64,000 nt of DNA from Daphnia pulex (GCF_021134715.1 NC_060025.1:372001-436000), one strand, 5' to 3'; positions 24,001 to 46,277 are shown, numbered from the stretch's first letter. A program made the numbers and translations. Notes: generated by a model not told the origin, from the sequence alone.

Positions 24001-27000
24001 GAACACCGTGTACCCAAAGGGAGTTGATATTGACACAGACAAATTGTTTCAATCACAACCAGGAAGACGTTTTAACGGGAAAAACGTCACCTGCGTGAAC
24101 CCCCCCAAAAAGAAAAAATATTTCAAGTCTTTATTTTTCTGGCAGGCCAAGTGACTAATGACTTCATCTCAGCAGAATGCCGCAATGTCTCTATCAGCGT
24201 GAGTCTTGTTTTTTTGGCGATAGAAATAAATGACCGTGCTGCTGGCCGTGTGGAAAAACTGAGAATTTCGACCCAAAAAGTACATAGCCAAAGCGGCATT
24301 TAACAGGCTAGCGACAACTTTCTTTGAAGCGCAGAATAACACGGTGGCGCTTTACCTTATTGTTTGACTGGCGATTGTCTTTTTTTTTTCCTCTCTAGAC
24401 ATGTTTGTCCTAGCTGCTGCTGTTGGTGTAAAAGGTTATATGGCGTTCAGGGTCTCGTGTGTGTCTATCTTTGGGCTACTGTCAGAGAGACGCGGCCGAC
24501 AGCAACGGAAAAGTCTACATTGGAGATTTTATTTTTTTTTTTAGACTTGTTGTCCATTAACCAATTTAGAAGTCGGATAGAATTGCCCACCCCGTCCAAA
24601 AAAAAGGAGAAGCCAAGAAAAGAAAAGAAAAACAAGCAAATAAAAGAGACAGAAGAAAAAGAGATGGGCCCGCTTCGGAGAATCCGATTTCTAATTTTGT
24701 GATACAACAACATAACAGCCCGTGTACGGCGGATGAACAGGGAACAGGTTTTGCCAGCATCGCATCGACTCGTCAAACTGTTTGAGACTGTGCTGCGTGC
24801 ATACATATAGACGAGAGATTGGAATACATCTTTTGGCTTTTTGGGCTTCAACAGTTGCCAACCAACAAAACACAAATGCAATCTGGCTAAACGTATATAT
24901 ATACAGTCCGTTATTATATTCTCATATTCATGGCTGGCCGACCGATTTGCATAAAATAACAGCATATTCGGCGCTATTTTTTTTTCCTTCTTTTTTTTGG
25001 CCGTTTAGACATTTGTACAGTTTTCGTATAGTACGATGATGAGCCTACGGACAAGGTCGACGTAATCCGCCTCCGGTCTAGCGCGGGTCCGTCTCTTGAT
25101 TATTATTTGAATTTCTTTTTAAAAAAGGCGGAAAAAGAGTCAAGGTAATAGTGCGTCTTTATATCGACTGATGCTGCTAGTGCTGTAGTGTTATGTACGA
25201 TGACACACGCTGCTGCAGTAATATTCCATTCCAGACTGACCTTCCCAAACAAATTTTTGGTTATTTATTCACGGAAAAGTGTGTGTGCACTGTGCATCTC
25301 TCATCTTTCTTTTTTAGTGGCCAATAGTTTCAAGTAAAAAAGAGCCTTGGATCTACTGGCGTCTATAAAAATGGTTTGCACGTTTTTTTTTTATTTCTGA
25401 AAAATAAAAGACAAAAAGGTCATGAAGGACGAAAAAGCTGAGCGATACTCGTCGTCGTCCATCAGTCAAAAAAAGCCTTGCGTTCACGTCAACCCCCCTC
25501 GTTGTCTTTATTATGTCTCGTATTTCCTCCTGGCTGCTGTTGATGCCTCGGCGTCTAAATAGTCGACGACGGCGTGAGCGACAAGGATTCATGGGGTTGC
25601 CACTCAATCGCCGCACTCTTGTCTCTTGTCTGTTGTTGTTGTTGTGTGGTATAGTTGTCTGGTTTTTCGGGAGAGAATGGAGATGAGAGAACACCATCAT
25701 CCCGTCTTGTTGTTTTATTTTATTTTCGCCGGGAAAAAAAGATAAAAGGTTCGGCACGATTTATGCGCCATTAAATGGTCAAATTGCTCTGTCGTGAGTT
25801 TTTCGGGAAACCGACCGCGCGTCGTTTTCTTATGGACTAGACGACCCATCGCATTTGAAAAGGAGAAAGTTTGACTGTACACCAAGATAGAGCTGCAGCC
25901 CTGTAAATAGACTCTGTTACAGGAATAACAACCTCGATGGTTCTTTTATTTTTTGATTTAATGAGTGCACTATACAGATAGATGACCAGTTTTGTTGGAA
26001 GGCGAAATTTCGGTTTTCCTCCTTACGCAACCCCCCGTAGAAGCTTTTTCTCTATTTTTAACGAATTGAAATTAATGGTGATTTAATTCGTTCATTTGGG
26101 CTGTGCGAAGTGGCAAATCGCTACAGGAAAAATCTCTTTTGAATTTTATAATTACCGCTGTCCTTCAATTTCTTATCTGGACCGCGCCCAATCAATTAAA
26201 AATCTCGATTGATTTTTCTATTCCGTTCGTGTGTCGACTAAATGTTTAATTCAAAAGTGTTGTCTACCTATCAATGATTATTCAGGATTAAGTACGGCAC
26301 ACACGCCAAAGATATTCCGGCGCGATTGAAAGCCGGAAGTGAATTTACGAATTTTTGTTTCCCACACACTTTTCCTTAGAAAAAAAATGTTGCTATTTTG
26401 AGTTTAAAAATGGCACATTAATGCTGGTTTCAAGTGTACAGCAGAGTAGTATTCTTCATCGGTAGGAGGACCCGCTTGTTTTCTTTTTATGGCCGTACCT
26501 TGTTGAAATTGACGGGCGCCTCCTTGTTTCTTCATGGTGCGGTTATCTAGATATTTTTTTTCCCCAAGTGCCTCGTCTTTTTTTATTCATTGCGATGGGC
26601 AAAGTAGCTAGGAAACACACGCCCCTTGTACTGTACACGTGTAGTAGTAGTATAGAGTCCGTCTCTTCTTTTAATAGGCTCATATAGTCAATTTTTGGAG
26701 AGCAACTAGACGGTATAAGATAGGCCTGACAAAGAGTTTTTGTTTTAACGTTGATCGTCATAAATCTTTTGGGGCTTTTATTCCAAGGGCCACATAAAAC
26801 CAGCCCATGGGCTGTTAGACAGGAGCCAGTTTTTTTTCTATTTGTGATTCTTTCACTTGTTGAATCTAGCCTTTTTCAAAAACCCCAAATTCAAATCCGT
26901 TTGTGTGGGTATCGTGCAGTTATGGCGATAGTCGTTGTTCTCACTTTGGCTGGCCCATTTCCCCCCTCGTCAGTTCCTGGAATAATGGCACCACATACAC

Positions 27001-30000
27001 AAGAGAAATTGTTGCTGTCTATCATGCACTCAAACTTCTTCTCTTCTTTTTTCCAAGTTTATCCTCGAGCGATGTAAGTATATTGACGCATTTTGGCACA
27101 TTTCGATTCTTTTGCACTGCTGATGGAAATGGCGACGATTTTTCTTCTTCCCGTCTGGGCGATTGGCCATTCAAAAGGCGGGGACTATAGCCTGGCATTT
27201 AACTGCAGCAGCACTTCTTGGAAAATAGAAATTGAGCTAGGGGGATATTTTGATGGAGGACGAGCGTTTAAGACACCTAAAACATGCCCGGCATTTTCCT
27301 TTTTTTTATTTTTCATTTTTATGAATGGTTCATCTTGTGCGTTAAACGACTTGAGTGCTAAATCAAGTCTTTTTTTCGCCAAACTTTCACGATGGACCCC
27401 GGCACATAATGATGGCCGGGAATTTAATAGTCGGTGTGCCGGCTGATGGCCTCGAAATCGTTTATATACCGACAAGTCATTTATGCGTTACACTGGCCGT
27501 TCTCTCTCTAAAATATACAATCGTTGGTTGGTTGGTTTGTGTCGCTATGCATTTTTCTCTCTTAGACTGGCTACCTACCACACTATGTCTATATAATAAT
27601 CATCCGGCGAACCGTTAGAATCCAGTTTTCTCTGCTGTGTCTGCGTATGGCACGCAGCGCGCCATCAATATCCTCACGGCAGCAGCCACGGTTGTCGTGC
27701 TGAAACTGGGGGTACCGAAAATTTCAGTCGAAAGATTTTTTGTTCGACTTGTTCGTAGAAAAAATAGCGGAAAGACCTTGGTGGCTCAAGGATTTTTCGT
27801 CCATATCTGTTGCATGCATCTTTTATTTTCCAGCTGTACAAGTCGAAAGGGTCTCTCACAAAAATAAAAAATAAAAGTGGTTACGAAACATATCCTGCTA
27901 TAGCCAATCGACGGTTATAATACTCACTTAAAAAAAGAAAATATCTATAAAATGATGATGTTACGTTGGATGACGTTAACATGTCTCTAGGCGCTATCCA
28001 TCTTAATGTAGATTGCGTCATATACCAATAAGAAAATCAGTCATCTGGAAATGTGAGATTTGAAACAAAATAACAAAATGTTGAGACTAAGAAAACATTT
28101 CTGCGTTGTGACCCATTTGGCTTGGCGATTTTTCAATTAGAGATTGAGGGGGAGAGAAAAAAATAAAATCAAAAGGCGAACGTGACGAAACTACTCGAGT
28201 GCTACGGCAGCCGTGTCTCACGACTCTCTGATTAGAAATCCATACGGATAGATAGCCATTTTTTCTCGAATAAATCTTAGGTAGCAGCAGCTTGTTGGAA
28301 ATTCGATCTGTAAGTAATCGTTATCACTGGCTGTGTGTATAGCGGTCGATTATTCTGTACAGAGTCCAATTTGTTTGAAGAAAGGCGGCTCGCCGGCGCT
28401 TTTAAATAATCAAACAAACAGAGAAAAATAGCAGCAGCTGAACCTTTTTGATCGAAGGTTTTCATTATAAATTCAAAGTTTTTTGTTTTGTTGGTTTACC
28501 CCATTACGAAAGGCGGTTGGCACTTGTTTTAATGATCTAAACAGGGCAAGAAAATATGCCCTGGGTTAGGTTGATTACATGGTCAATTACGAGTGCAGAA
28601 ACGGGTCATGGACGATAAGAATATAAAGATGGCTGAGTTTTCCATACCTCCTGGGTGGTAAAACCGGATATACATTTTTGTTTTTTCTGGGCTACCACAC
28701 GCTGTAGATCTATACGATGGTAATTTAATATCGTTTGTTTATTCTTTTTTTTCTTATCTGTTGAAATTCTTGATTTTGCGCTGGGGCGTTTTGTTGGAGG
28801 GGGTTGCAACCATTTCGGAAGTAGGTTCGATTTCCAACTCTTTTAAACGTTTTTAATGAATGATTTAGTTTTTTCTTTCTTTTTTTGATGGTGGTCATTT
28901 GTAAAAGTTGGAAATCGCCGCCAACGACGAGGCGGTTCTCACCCCAGCAGTCAGCCGGGCCAGTCAGCATTGGCGTTAATTATTTGCAACTCAATTGGTG
29001 TTATTCCAACTTTTTCACCCCGAGGGACGTGTCTTTGATTTATACTGCAAGTTTTTTTTTTCTAAAGAAGAACAAAAATATGAAATTCCTTGCCCATGTG
29101 TAACGAATTCCAGCTGTTTCGTGAGGTTCATGTGATAGCGGTGTGAAGTAAACAGACTCGTTTTTCTCTCTCCAATTCTCTCTCTCTATGGTCTTTATTC
29201 AGCGTGTCAATCCCGCTGTAATCGTATGGATATAGCAGACTATATTTCCCATTATGCAGACACAAGGTCTCGTACGTACGTACACACATCTGGTGTAAGT
29301 CTAATCATGTTTCCCCCTCATCCATTTTCTTCTCTCTCGGCACAGCAACAGATTGTCGATGGAACCTTCTTGTTCTTATCAAGTCAGAATAGAGACTAGG
29401 CACAACATCACAACCTGTCCCACTGGGCATTTGCTGGGAATTCGACGTCGTAAAAAAGGAACAAGAGCCTAAGGGCCCATGTAATAGACGTGTGAATTTC
29501 GTATATCCCCAGTTGCATCTGCAATCACGCTTTTGTATCACATGCCCAAGTTATTTTCATCAAGTTTTCATAATTAGATCGTCCAACGAAAGGTTATGTA
29601 TTATACAGTCAGGCCGGTACTGTGTTACCTGGTGGAAGGTCTCATTGACCCAGTCCGGCTGTTCATTTGCCTAGAAGAAAAAAAAAAGGGTTTGGCAAAC
29701 TCTTTAACAATTCAAATATTAATTTTCTGTTACAAAAAGAAATTGTTTATTTTCTAGGAAATTCGATAGCGGCCGCACATTTCTTGTTAGACACACGATA
29801 AAAAAAACCACCGTGTAACGATATGTAATGAATCAAAGTAGGTACGCGGTTTCGCCTCAAACCGGATTAAATCGAGACTTTCTAGGGCTCCGCATACGTA
29901 TAAAATGTGTATAGGGTGGGTTGTTTTACGGAAGAAAAGAAAAAAAAAAACTTTCTCGTGCTGTGTACACCGGTATATTTCTTTTGATTAAGTGCACATG

Positions 30001-33000
30001 CGCTAGCGTCGCCCTGTCTGGGCCGGGTTTTTTTCTTTTTTTTCTTAACTGGAGCCCCGCGTGCCGAATCGCCCAGCCATTTTTATTTTTATTTATTTTT
30101 TAAAAAAAGCCCCGTGTTTAGGTATTAGAGGCATGTTAGTACCGTGCAGCCCGCATCGTCTTTTCTTTTCTTATTAGCCGACAATTCTTTCCGCTTATAT
30201 AAGGAACCGTACGATTTCTAAGCTGAACCCCATCACAAGAGGAGGAACAACCCAATAATAATTTGTCGAATAAAAGCAACCGTGCTGTTTTTTGGTTGCC
30301 AGCCTGCAGGCAATTTTTATTAGGCGGATTGGCTTTTTGATTCAGCTTCATCGACTATAGTAGATATGGCTATCATTTTTCATGACTCTTTATATTTTTC
30401 TGGCTGCGGAGAAGAAGAAAAATAGACTCGCCATCCGACGGTGAATGAAACTTCTTTTGGGTCATCAATTTCTTCCCTATGCCATGAACGAACTCATAAG
30501 AGTCACTTTCTCTCGTTATAATAGATATTTATTTACACACAGCACACACATACACTTGTGTAAAACGCTGGAATTATGTTTGACGACTCCATTTGATATG
30601 TAAAACTGGCTTTCAAACTTTCTGAAGTGCTTAGTAGGACAAGAAGCAACTGCTTATATGGGTATATAGTATAGCTTATATACAGTCGCTCCTCAGCTGT
30701 GTGCAGCTGTATATATAATGCTACACACAATGGGCTTTTTTTCGCAGAAACAAAACTTGGAAAGTTCATTTTTACTGCACTGCTGTGCTCGGCGAAAAAA
30801 ACTCATTTGCTGGGTCCGGCAGAATGTCTTTCAAGTCTTGTTTTAATATTTTTTAAAAACAACATTTGGAAGTGGCGCTGTTGTAATAAATTGCCAGTGG
30901 CACCGTCAATATAGCCGACTAAATGACGTCACTGCGGTGAATATCCTTGACGAGTTGACCCGTTGAACCCTGTCCCAAAAGAATAAGCTGGAAAAAGCCG
31001 AGATGATGTCAATCATCACTTGATCATTCGTTTTTTCAAGGATTTGCCATTTCGAGAAATGTATAACGGTGATTTTCCCACTAGCTGTGTACGGTTTTTC
31101 CTACAAAACCACTTTCTATGTATCAACTCCCGTCTTCCTCGAGGGCATCTTTTTGTTTTTCTTCTCTGGGAAACTCGTCCATCAGCACAGCACGAGGTTT
31201 AACTTTATTTTGTTTTTCAGTTCAACCTCTCTTATGATACGCTGTTTGTTTCGGTTGACAGACAAAATGCCTCTGCTGTTTTGGTGTTCACCTTGACAAT
31301 CTTTTTGTTGGTTGGTTTTTATGACTTTTTTAACTTTAACACGAGTCTTTGAATACTGACCTAGAGAACAATAACTTTGACAAAGTCACCCAACGATAGG
31401 TATATGGCGCGGCAGGTAAAAACAGCCTATAGACCCAACAACACACAGTCTGTGTTCACTTGTCCATCCATCCGACAGACGGTTTTCCCTGACCTATTTG
31501 GATGGGATTTGTCATTTGATTTTTTACCTTTGTCTGCCTAGTAACTTGTGCCATCTCGAAAAAAAGGAAAGATGCAAATGGGATGAATGAGATTTCCCGG
31601 TATATAGACGAGCAGTAAAGATTTGAGATTGGGATAAATCCCACCCGGATTTGACCGGCGGACAAGAGAAGAAGAAATGAAAAGCGACGGGTGCGATCAA
31701 CCGAGGACGGATGCCTGCCCTTATTGATTTGCTAATCACATTTCTAAAAGTAGGCTATATGTATATGATAGCTGACGACGTTATATTAGGGCTTGACCAA
31801 TCAGAAATCCATGTCACATATTTGATATTTTTCTCTATGGCGTAGCTGGCGGAGATGTCGTAAACCAATGGGACGAAAAACAAAAATAAATAAAGAGCCT
31901 GCGCCAGCAGCCCATTTGTGCCTAACTTTCCATCGACTTTTTCAACCTGTCCAACAGGTTTACTCTATGTCGAAGCTTGTATGTAACAGCGAAACAACAT
32001 CCAAGCCGTCAACGACCCCCTTTTTGGCTGAGCTGCTGTTTCGTCATCGAATTATAACGTCGCCCTCGCCTAAATGCTTGATGGAATATCACTGAATTTT
32101 TCAACAGACCATATCTCTCTCTATCTATCCCTTGGTTGTGATTATGCAAAGATAGGCGCGCTATAAATAAACCACGATTTTTATTTTCTAGTGGGGGTGG
32201 TGGGCTTGTGCGCTTATATGGATGTTGGCCGTTACATCAGGAATGCGCAACATAATGGGAAAAAAAAAGAACTTTTGGCTGATCATTTTGACGGGCCAGA
32301 AGTCGGTGGAACATCCAGCGAACAACAACAATGCGCTCGCGCCCAGCTCTTATAAGTCAATTAACTTTCCCCTCATCACCAATTTGGCACTGGCTGTGTG
32401 TGTGTGCATATGCGCGCTGCATAGATGTGCGCCATGGATAGAATATAACCACCGGTTTCTGCTGACGCAAAAAAGGGAAACGCGAGGGTTCACCTGTATA
32501 ATTACACCTTGTCACGTTAGTTTTTTTTTAGTTTTTTTAATTTTGGAAAAACATTTTCGCATTTTCCCAGTTTTTCTCATTAAAAAAAAAATATCTTTTT
32601 GATGATGTTCTAATTTTACGGCTAATAGAGTGCGCTGCTTGGCAACGGTATTTTCGTATCTACGCATGGAGAGAATTCCTGCGATGCCAGCAACCGTGAA
32701 GAGTGTGGCTGGCTGGCTGGCTGATGACTCGAAGCGAAACGCTGGGTAACTGGGTTCAGGGAAAGTGGTCCATTTATTTCCCATGGCCTCGAGCTAGACG
32801 TGTATACACTAGCCTACTTACGAATTAGACACATGATTTTGTTATAAGCGCTATATACTGTATACCCTGGGTGACACAAGCCACTAGCTCTATATATTGC
32901 TCGCTAGATGCGCTTCTAGAATTTTTAGTTACCGGTTATGTCAGGTTATACATTTTGACTGTTATCGATGATTGAAACTATCAAGCCAGAGTTTTATTCC

Positions 33001-35572
33001 CAGTATCTACAAATGGGTTATTTTTGATTTAGCGACCCTGTATTTTATTTTCTTTTAGATTTATAATATTCCTTTTGGGTAAGATTGTTATGCAATGAGC
33101 AACTATACGTATAAGAGTTGATGTGCCAGCCACTCGGCGATATTCTAAGAATCGGGAGTGTTTGATAGAATGAAAGAAAGAAAAGAAAAAAATCCAGCTG
33201 TCTTGGACGTTTCATGTCATCATGTTGTAGGTAGAGAAAGTTGATGATTTATTACGCGACTTATTCGTTCGTCAACCGGTTTTTTTCGTTTCTTCCCGCT
33301 GGGCTACAAGTCTCCCGACACGCTATAAAAATCGCAAAGGTGTATGTCTATTTACGCCCGTAATGATACTACTCGCAGCAACCAATGTATATGCGCCCAG
33401 CATACTTAAACAGCCCGAAAGAAAACGACGATGGTTGCCGACGACGACGACTTTCAGGGTAGGAACTTTTTTTAAAATAAGACCGATGGGGGTGGAGCAG
33501 GGAATATTCTTTGTGAGCTAACCGATGATTCCAATTTGGCCGACAGGTGACGGTTTTTTATTTTCTTATTTTTCTGTGTTATCTAGTGGGGGCAAGGTAG
33601 CATTTTATGATCGCCAATGAGCGATGTGGCGTTTATATATAGGTCAGATAATGCGCGACACATTTGTCATTTCTGTTTTAGTAGTCTGTACTTTTGCGAT
33701 CAATTAGAAATTTCTCTATTCATAATTGTTGCAGATTGTTATTGTTATTGTAAAGATTAAAATAGACAGGATAACGTATTAAATCCAGTCACATGGGCGG
33801 TCACGGATCATCCTTCATATTTTTTCTCTTTAACTTTCATGGGTTCACTAATTAAAAAAAGTTGTTTTTTATTTTATTTTTATTTTTTGGCTTAGAGGGA
33901 GACGGTAGGAAGCTGGAGAATAGTAATTAAACTAATTAGAACTCACACATTGCAAGACGCAAGAGGCAAGAAAAATTAGCCGTGAAGACGAATGGCGAAA
34001 TTAAATATTCATGATTTTATGTGTTCCTGGAAGAGTTGGTCTTGAAGCGATGGCATACTTGAGATTGTTGGCTGCACAACTTTACTTTCATAAAAGCTCA
34101 TAAAATGTTTTCTTACTCTTTGATTTTATTATGAAATAAATAACAATGAAAGAATCATAGGTTGAATATGAAATATCTTTTAATAAATCGCAATAACCGA
34201 ATTAATAGCCTAATATTTAATTCACACATTTTCTTAATCACCTTGAATGTACTAATTGGAATACAAATTGCAGTTTAAAGTGCGATAACCGCAACTTGGG
34301 TTATGACTTTTATTCTCTGTTCGTTTGCATTCGACAAGAATATTTAGACTCACTATAGCTTATACTCACCAGTGTAAAATGATCAAATTTAAAATAGCCT
34401 ATTCGTTCTTTCTTCGGTAGATAATTTCTTTCAATTATCTTGGACTAGTGTATACAACTTTCAAACTAAAATATATGTTTCTATTCTCTCGCACTGTCCA
34501 TTTCAAAGCGCAATCAAGTATGTTGTATATTCGATCACGGAGTGGAGTGCTGGCCTGGTCGTCAGCTTCTTGATTCCGCCACCAGCGGCCACCATGAGAA
34601 AGGGAAACCCGTTTAGAATTTCAAATTGCTGTGCTCTTTTTATTTTTACCGTTTCGCCATCTCTTGTTTAGACAAATCTATGTTATACATGTATAGCAAT
34701 TCGTACTAGTGATAGAACTCAATTATAGTAAAAGGAGTTAGTGGACGGACATTGTCCCCCCACAAGACATCGCCTTAAGTACCAATCTAGTTGTTATAAC
34801 TTTCTCGATTTCGTAGAATTGTTTGATTTTGAATCCAGTTACAAGTGGTAATACATATTCCGATCGAATCAGACCAACTAGTACAAAAAGAGGTTTCCCA
34901 GTTTCTGCTTTGTTTCAGAGGGCGATTATATACTTGGCCAGGCATTCCGGTGATTTCGTACTTATTAAAATTCCAAACATTCCGAATCACTTCTCACGGG
35001 GCGTTATGAAAAATACCACATTATTCCGCGTCTGAAAGTTACACAGATAGACGTCCTGATTTGCAAATTCCTATAAATCTAGAAAGGCAAGAAAATAATA
35101 ATAATAATAATATTAGGGAATTCATACTGAAACAAATTTGAGATTTGAGCATTGAGATATGCAATCAGGGTTACATTTGAGGAGGAGTAAAAAGCTAAAT
35201 GAAAAAATGTTGGCCAATCAAACTATTTCCTGTTAAAAGCTTATTAAAGGGATTGTGCAACAACAAATTTGATCAGTTATTTTTTTTAAGGCCATTAAAT
35301 TTCCATGCCATTTCGATTTTTGGGGGGTTTTATTAAAGAAAAATGCGTTGACGAACTGATGGTTGCGTAAACTTATCTAATAAAACAAAAGAACGCGCTC
35401 TGGCGCGATTTATAGCAGACGATAGACTTGAAGACCTTTTCAGTTGTGTGACGTTGTCGATTGAAAGAAGAAACGATTACTTGTTTTATTAAAGCCGGCC
35501 AATATTTAGAACTACATTCTCTTGAATAGGTTTTTCTAGTACGTTGAAGCAGAATTTTTAAAACTGAAAACC
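21063..35572. other. gene-free stretch upstream of TFIIF beta
   Basis: About 14.5 kb without a recognised coding exon, tRNA or transposon protein. Contents are low-complexity T-rich tracts, a GGCT microsatellite near 32708-32725, a full CRE palindrome at 30924-30931 and an ATA-type run near 35096-35112. The final few hundred bases must include the TFIIF beta promoter, but no TATA box or initiator stood out. Confidence 0.5.
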
Positions 35573-36769
35573 ATGGAGTCAAAGAAAAAGGAGAAAGAAA
35601 AAGAGAAAGACAAGGAGAAAGACAAAGATGTCATCGTTTATGAAAGGGAAATGGAAATGTCTTCAGCTAGTCGGGGTGTTTGGTTGGTGAAAGTACCAAA
35701 ATACATTTCAAGTCGATGGGATAAATGCCCTGGAAATATTACAGCTGGACAACTGAATATTACTAGGTATGCATCAATTGGTTTATGTTAACAAATCGAC
35801 AAATCCTTTATTAACTCATTACAACTCTTGTTCAGGGTGCAAGGACAAAAGTCTCAAGTCAAACTTATTCTGTCGGAAGCTATTATGTGTCTCCAGGAAA
35901 AAGGAGAGGAACCTATTCCTAAAGAGCATGGATTGATTGTTTCACACATTACTTCACAAACATTGGGTGTATTTTCTCAACAAACCAGTACGTACTACTT
36001 GACAGTTATGGGGAAGATTTTTATTTTAGGCCTGAGCTTAAAGCATGATATTTAAAGTGGCGTGCTTGCAATTAATCTAATTTAATATTGACATTTTTGT
36101 ATTGTTTCCCCAGCTCCAGCCACCGCGAACTCACCTATGGAAACTGAGAAGATCATATTTGAAGGCAAAGTTGCCCAGAAGCTTGAATGTAGACCAACAG
36201 GTGAGACCAACAAAATAAAGTTCCTAAGCTTGAAGTGAGCATTAATGATTTTTATTTTCATCAGCAAATGCAAGTTACATGAAACTCAAAAGGGATTCTT
36301 TGATTAAAGCTGCCCAACCTACAAGAATTGTGAAGCAATTGGATCGAGTGGTTCAAAGTTACAAACCCATCTCTGACCACAAGCATAATGTAAATATAGC
36401 AATTCTCGTCTATTTTTGGTACATCATAACCTTTTATTCCTGATTACAGAAAGAATTCGACGAAAAGAAGAAAGCTGAGGGTAAGAAAGCCAGAGATGAT
36501 AAGGGCAAAGTTATGGACATGCTGTTTGCAGCTTTTGAAAAGCATCAGTACTACAACATCAAGGACTTGGTAAAACTCACCAACCAACCTGTGGTAAGAA
36601 AAAGTTGTTTTCATACAAGCATTTGCACTTTTAAAACCCTCTGCTTTTATAGACCTACCTCAAGGAAATTTTGAAGGATGTTTGTGTATACAATTTGAAG
36701 AATCCTCACAAAAACATGTGGGAACTGAAACCGGAATACCGCCACTACAAAGATGAAGACAAGGACTAA
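35573..36769 (+). CDS. GTF2F2: general transcription factor IIF subunit 2 (TFIIF beta, RAP30)
   Basis: RAP30 pairs with RAP74 to form TFIIF, which brings RNA polymerase II into the preinitiation complex in the nucleus. Six exons fit: 35573-35766, 35836-35987, 36114-36200, 36265-36389, 36450-36593 and 36653-36769, all GT-AG and phase-consistent, giving 272 aa. Family landmarks are GVWLVKVPKY near residue 37 at the start of the dimerisation domain, YMKLKR in the middle, and the C-terminal winged helix with DMLFAAFEKHQYYN and WELKPEYRHY. The human protein is 249 aa; the excess is partly an N-terminal tail of alternating Lys/Glu/Asp (residues about 3-20) ahead of the conserved core. The ATG at 35573 is the first in frame. 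An AATAAA follows 26 bp after the stop. The gene looks intact. Confidence 0.95.
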
Positions 36770-36794
36770 TAAGTAAACAGTCCATTAACTTTCT

Positions 36795-36800
36795 AATAAA
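36795..36800 (+). terminator. poly(A) signal of TFIIF beta
   Basis: A canonical AATAAA hexamer lies shortly after the TAA stop, as expected for the 3' end of a compact gene. Confidence 0.6.
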
Positions 36801-38099
36801 GCTGTGATTTTCAGAAAACTACTAAACAGCTCTTGGATGCACATAACTTCAGATAACTCAAATGGGTTTCAACTGCCCTTGAAATTGTTCGATAAAATGT
36901 TCTCTTAGGCTACAATTTTCCCTTCGTCTAAAAATTCCCGTGCTAACAAGTGTGTGGTCCAATACATCGATGCGAACTTGAAAATTTTACCAATATAATT
37001 TATCCCAACCATATCAGGAAGAAATGATTTCATGAGCGAGTTCAGTGCGAAAAGTAGGCTTATGTGCTAACGAGGAACCCCTTTTAAACAGAATCGTAAG
37101 ATTGTAAAAACAAGAATCAAGTAAAAGGTTACATGTTAATATTTACAGCTTTTCATGGTACCCTACTTACAGTTAACATTATATTATCTCAGTCAAAAGC
37201 CATAATCTATTAGAATAGCAACAGCCTGTCTCTTGATGAGATTCATCATCCAACCATGATTCAACCAACAATTTAACGCTGAATATAGTTATCTACAAAT
37301 TAATTTGTTTTAATTTTCACTAGTTACAATTTGCCAGAATGTAATTTTAAAAATTGTTTATTTGTCAATATAGATACTATAAAATACACCAAACAGAATT
37401 ATTTCACCAGGAAATCTGCAACTTCAGGTAGCGATGTGAGGGTTCCTGTACAACAACAGAATAAGAATTAGCATTTCAACATCATAGAAAACCATTTAAA
37501 GCACACTTCAACAAATTATCCACAGTGTGCCTCAGTGCCTTCAACATCAATTACTTTATGTTACTACTATCAAATGTTTTAATTCGGTTCAATCCATGTG
37601 TTCCAAATAAGGAGACAACGGTAGATCAGAATAAATTTTAATTTAGCATGTCCGCTTGGCCACTATAAGCTAAGTAGAGCTAGTGTGGTTCAAAGGAATG
37701 CAAAATTCAGTCTTAGTTGCATGAATTAAATAAGATATTTACCGAAACGAATACAAAACTGGCTAGCAGCAATCAAACCAGATGGGGGAGCTTCACATGC
37801 TTCAAATGGCGTTTTACAGTCCTACTTATAACATTTGATTTCGTCCAACGCTGTTGAATTTCGGACTTCCTGTCGGAGTTGACAGATGGAAAATCTACAA
37901 TAAAACTTTTGAAATCTTTTAAACAAATATGAACCAATTAAACTTGTTTATAATTTATTATTTCTATAATGATAGTTGAAAAAATTTTAAAAAGCAAACT
38001 GAAATAAATTATGTGGGAAGATGAATTCCGAAAGAGGGGGTTGAGAAGGAGGCAATGCTGGGCTTGTCAACTTCGTCTACAGAAAAAGTACTGTGTATT
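36801..38099. other. intergenic region before RpS3
   Basis: About 1.3 kb with no coding sequence recognised. Its 3' end should hold the RpS3 promoter. Confidence 0.6.
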
Positions 38100-38114
38100 C
38101 CTTCTTCCTCTCGT
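38100..38114 (+). promoter_or_regulatory. 5' TOP-like pyrimidine tract of RpS3
   Basis: A pyrimidine run reading CCTTCTTCCTCTC lies about 24-38 bp before the RpS3 start codon. Ribosomal protein mRNAs in animals usually begin with such a 5' terminal oligopyrimidine tract, which places translation under TOR control. The exact transcription start is inferred. Confidence 0.5.
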
Positions 38115-38137
38115 AGACCGGTCTTAAAATACGTGAA

Positions 38138-39256
<1,119 letters not shown>

Positions 39257-39706
39257 GGAGTGTTTCGTCTATTTACTGGGCTGGTGTCGATTAACTACCG
39301 TAGTTTCCAATATGAAACGAGAGTTAAATACATGCTTTGCCTGGTCAAGGTTGTGTTTTATTTATTATCCTACACCCTACTTTTCTTTTTACGCTCAAAT
39401 TAAACTTACCAATTAATTTAGGTAATGAAGCAAGTCCAAGAATTGATGTGTAAAAAATCTTAGTAAATTAGAGTAAGGTCTGCGTGAAAAACAAGGTTTT
39501 CCAACTACCGCTGTCGGCGTGAGACTTATTTCAGTAAGTGGTTCTGCAATTGAACGTGTCGGTTGCTGAAAATAGTTCTCGTAGAATAATTGTGCACTAC
39601 ATGCCGACAGTGAACTTCAAAATACGGTTCAATGCAGAGCTGCTGCAGTTTGTTAATTTATAATTGTTTTATCGTTATCCATCTCATGAAGAAAAGTTAA
39701 AGTGAA
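39257..39706. other. intergenic region RpS3 to CNNM
   Basis: About 450 bp with no other gene seen. It should contain the RpS3 3' end and the promoter of the CNNM gene if its first exon is at 39707. Confidence 0.5.

Positions 39707-46277
<6,571 letters not shown>

Noticed and set aside
24465-24965. 166-codon minus-strand frame
   Set aside because: Biased composition, overlapped by equally long plus-strand frames, no domain or splice context.
26530-26560. miR-9-like string (GGTTATCTAG)
   Set aside because: The match is partial and flanks do not fold into a precursor.
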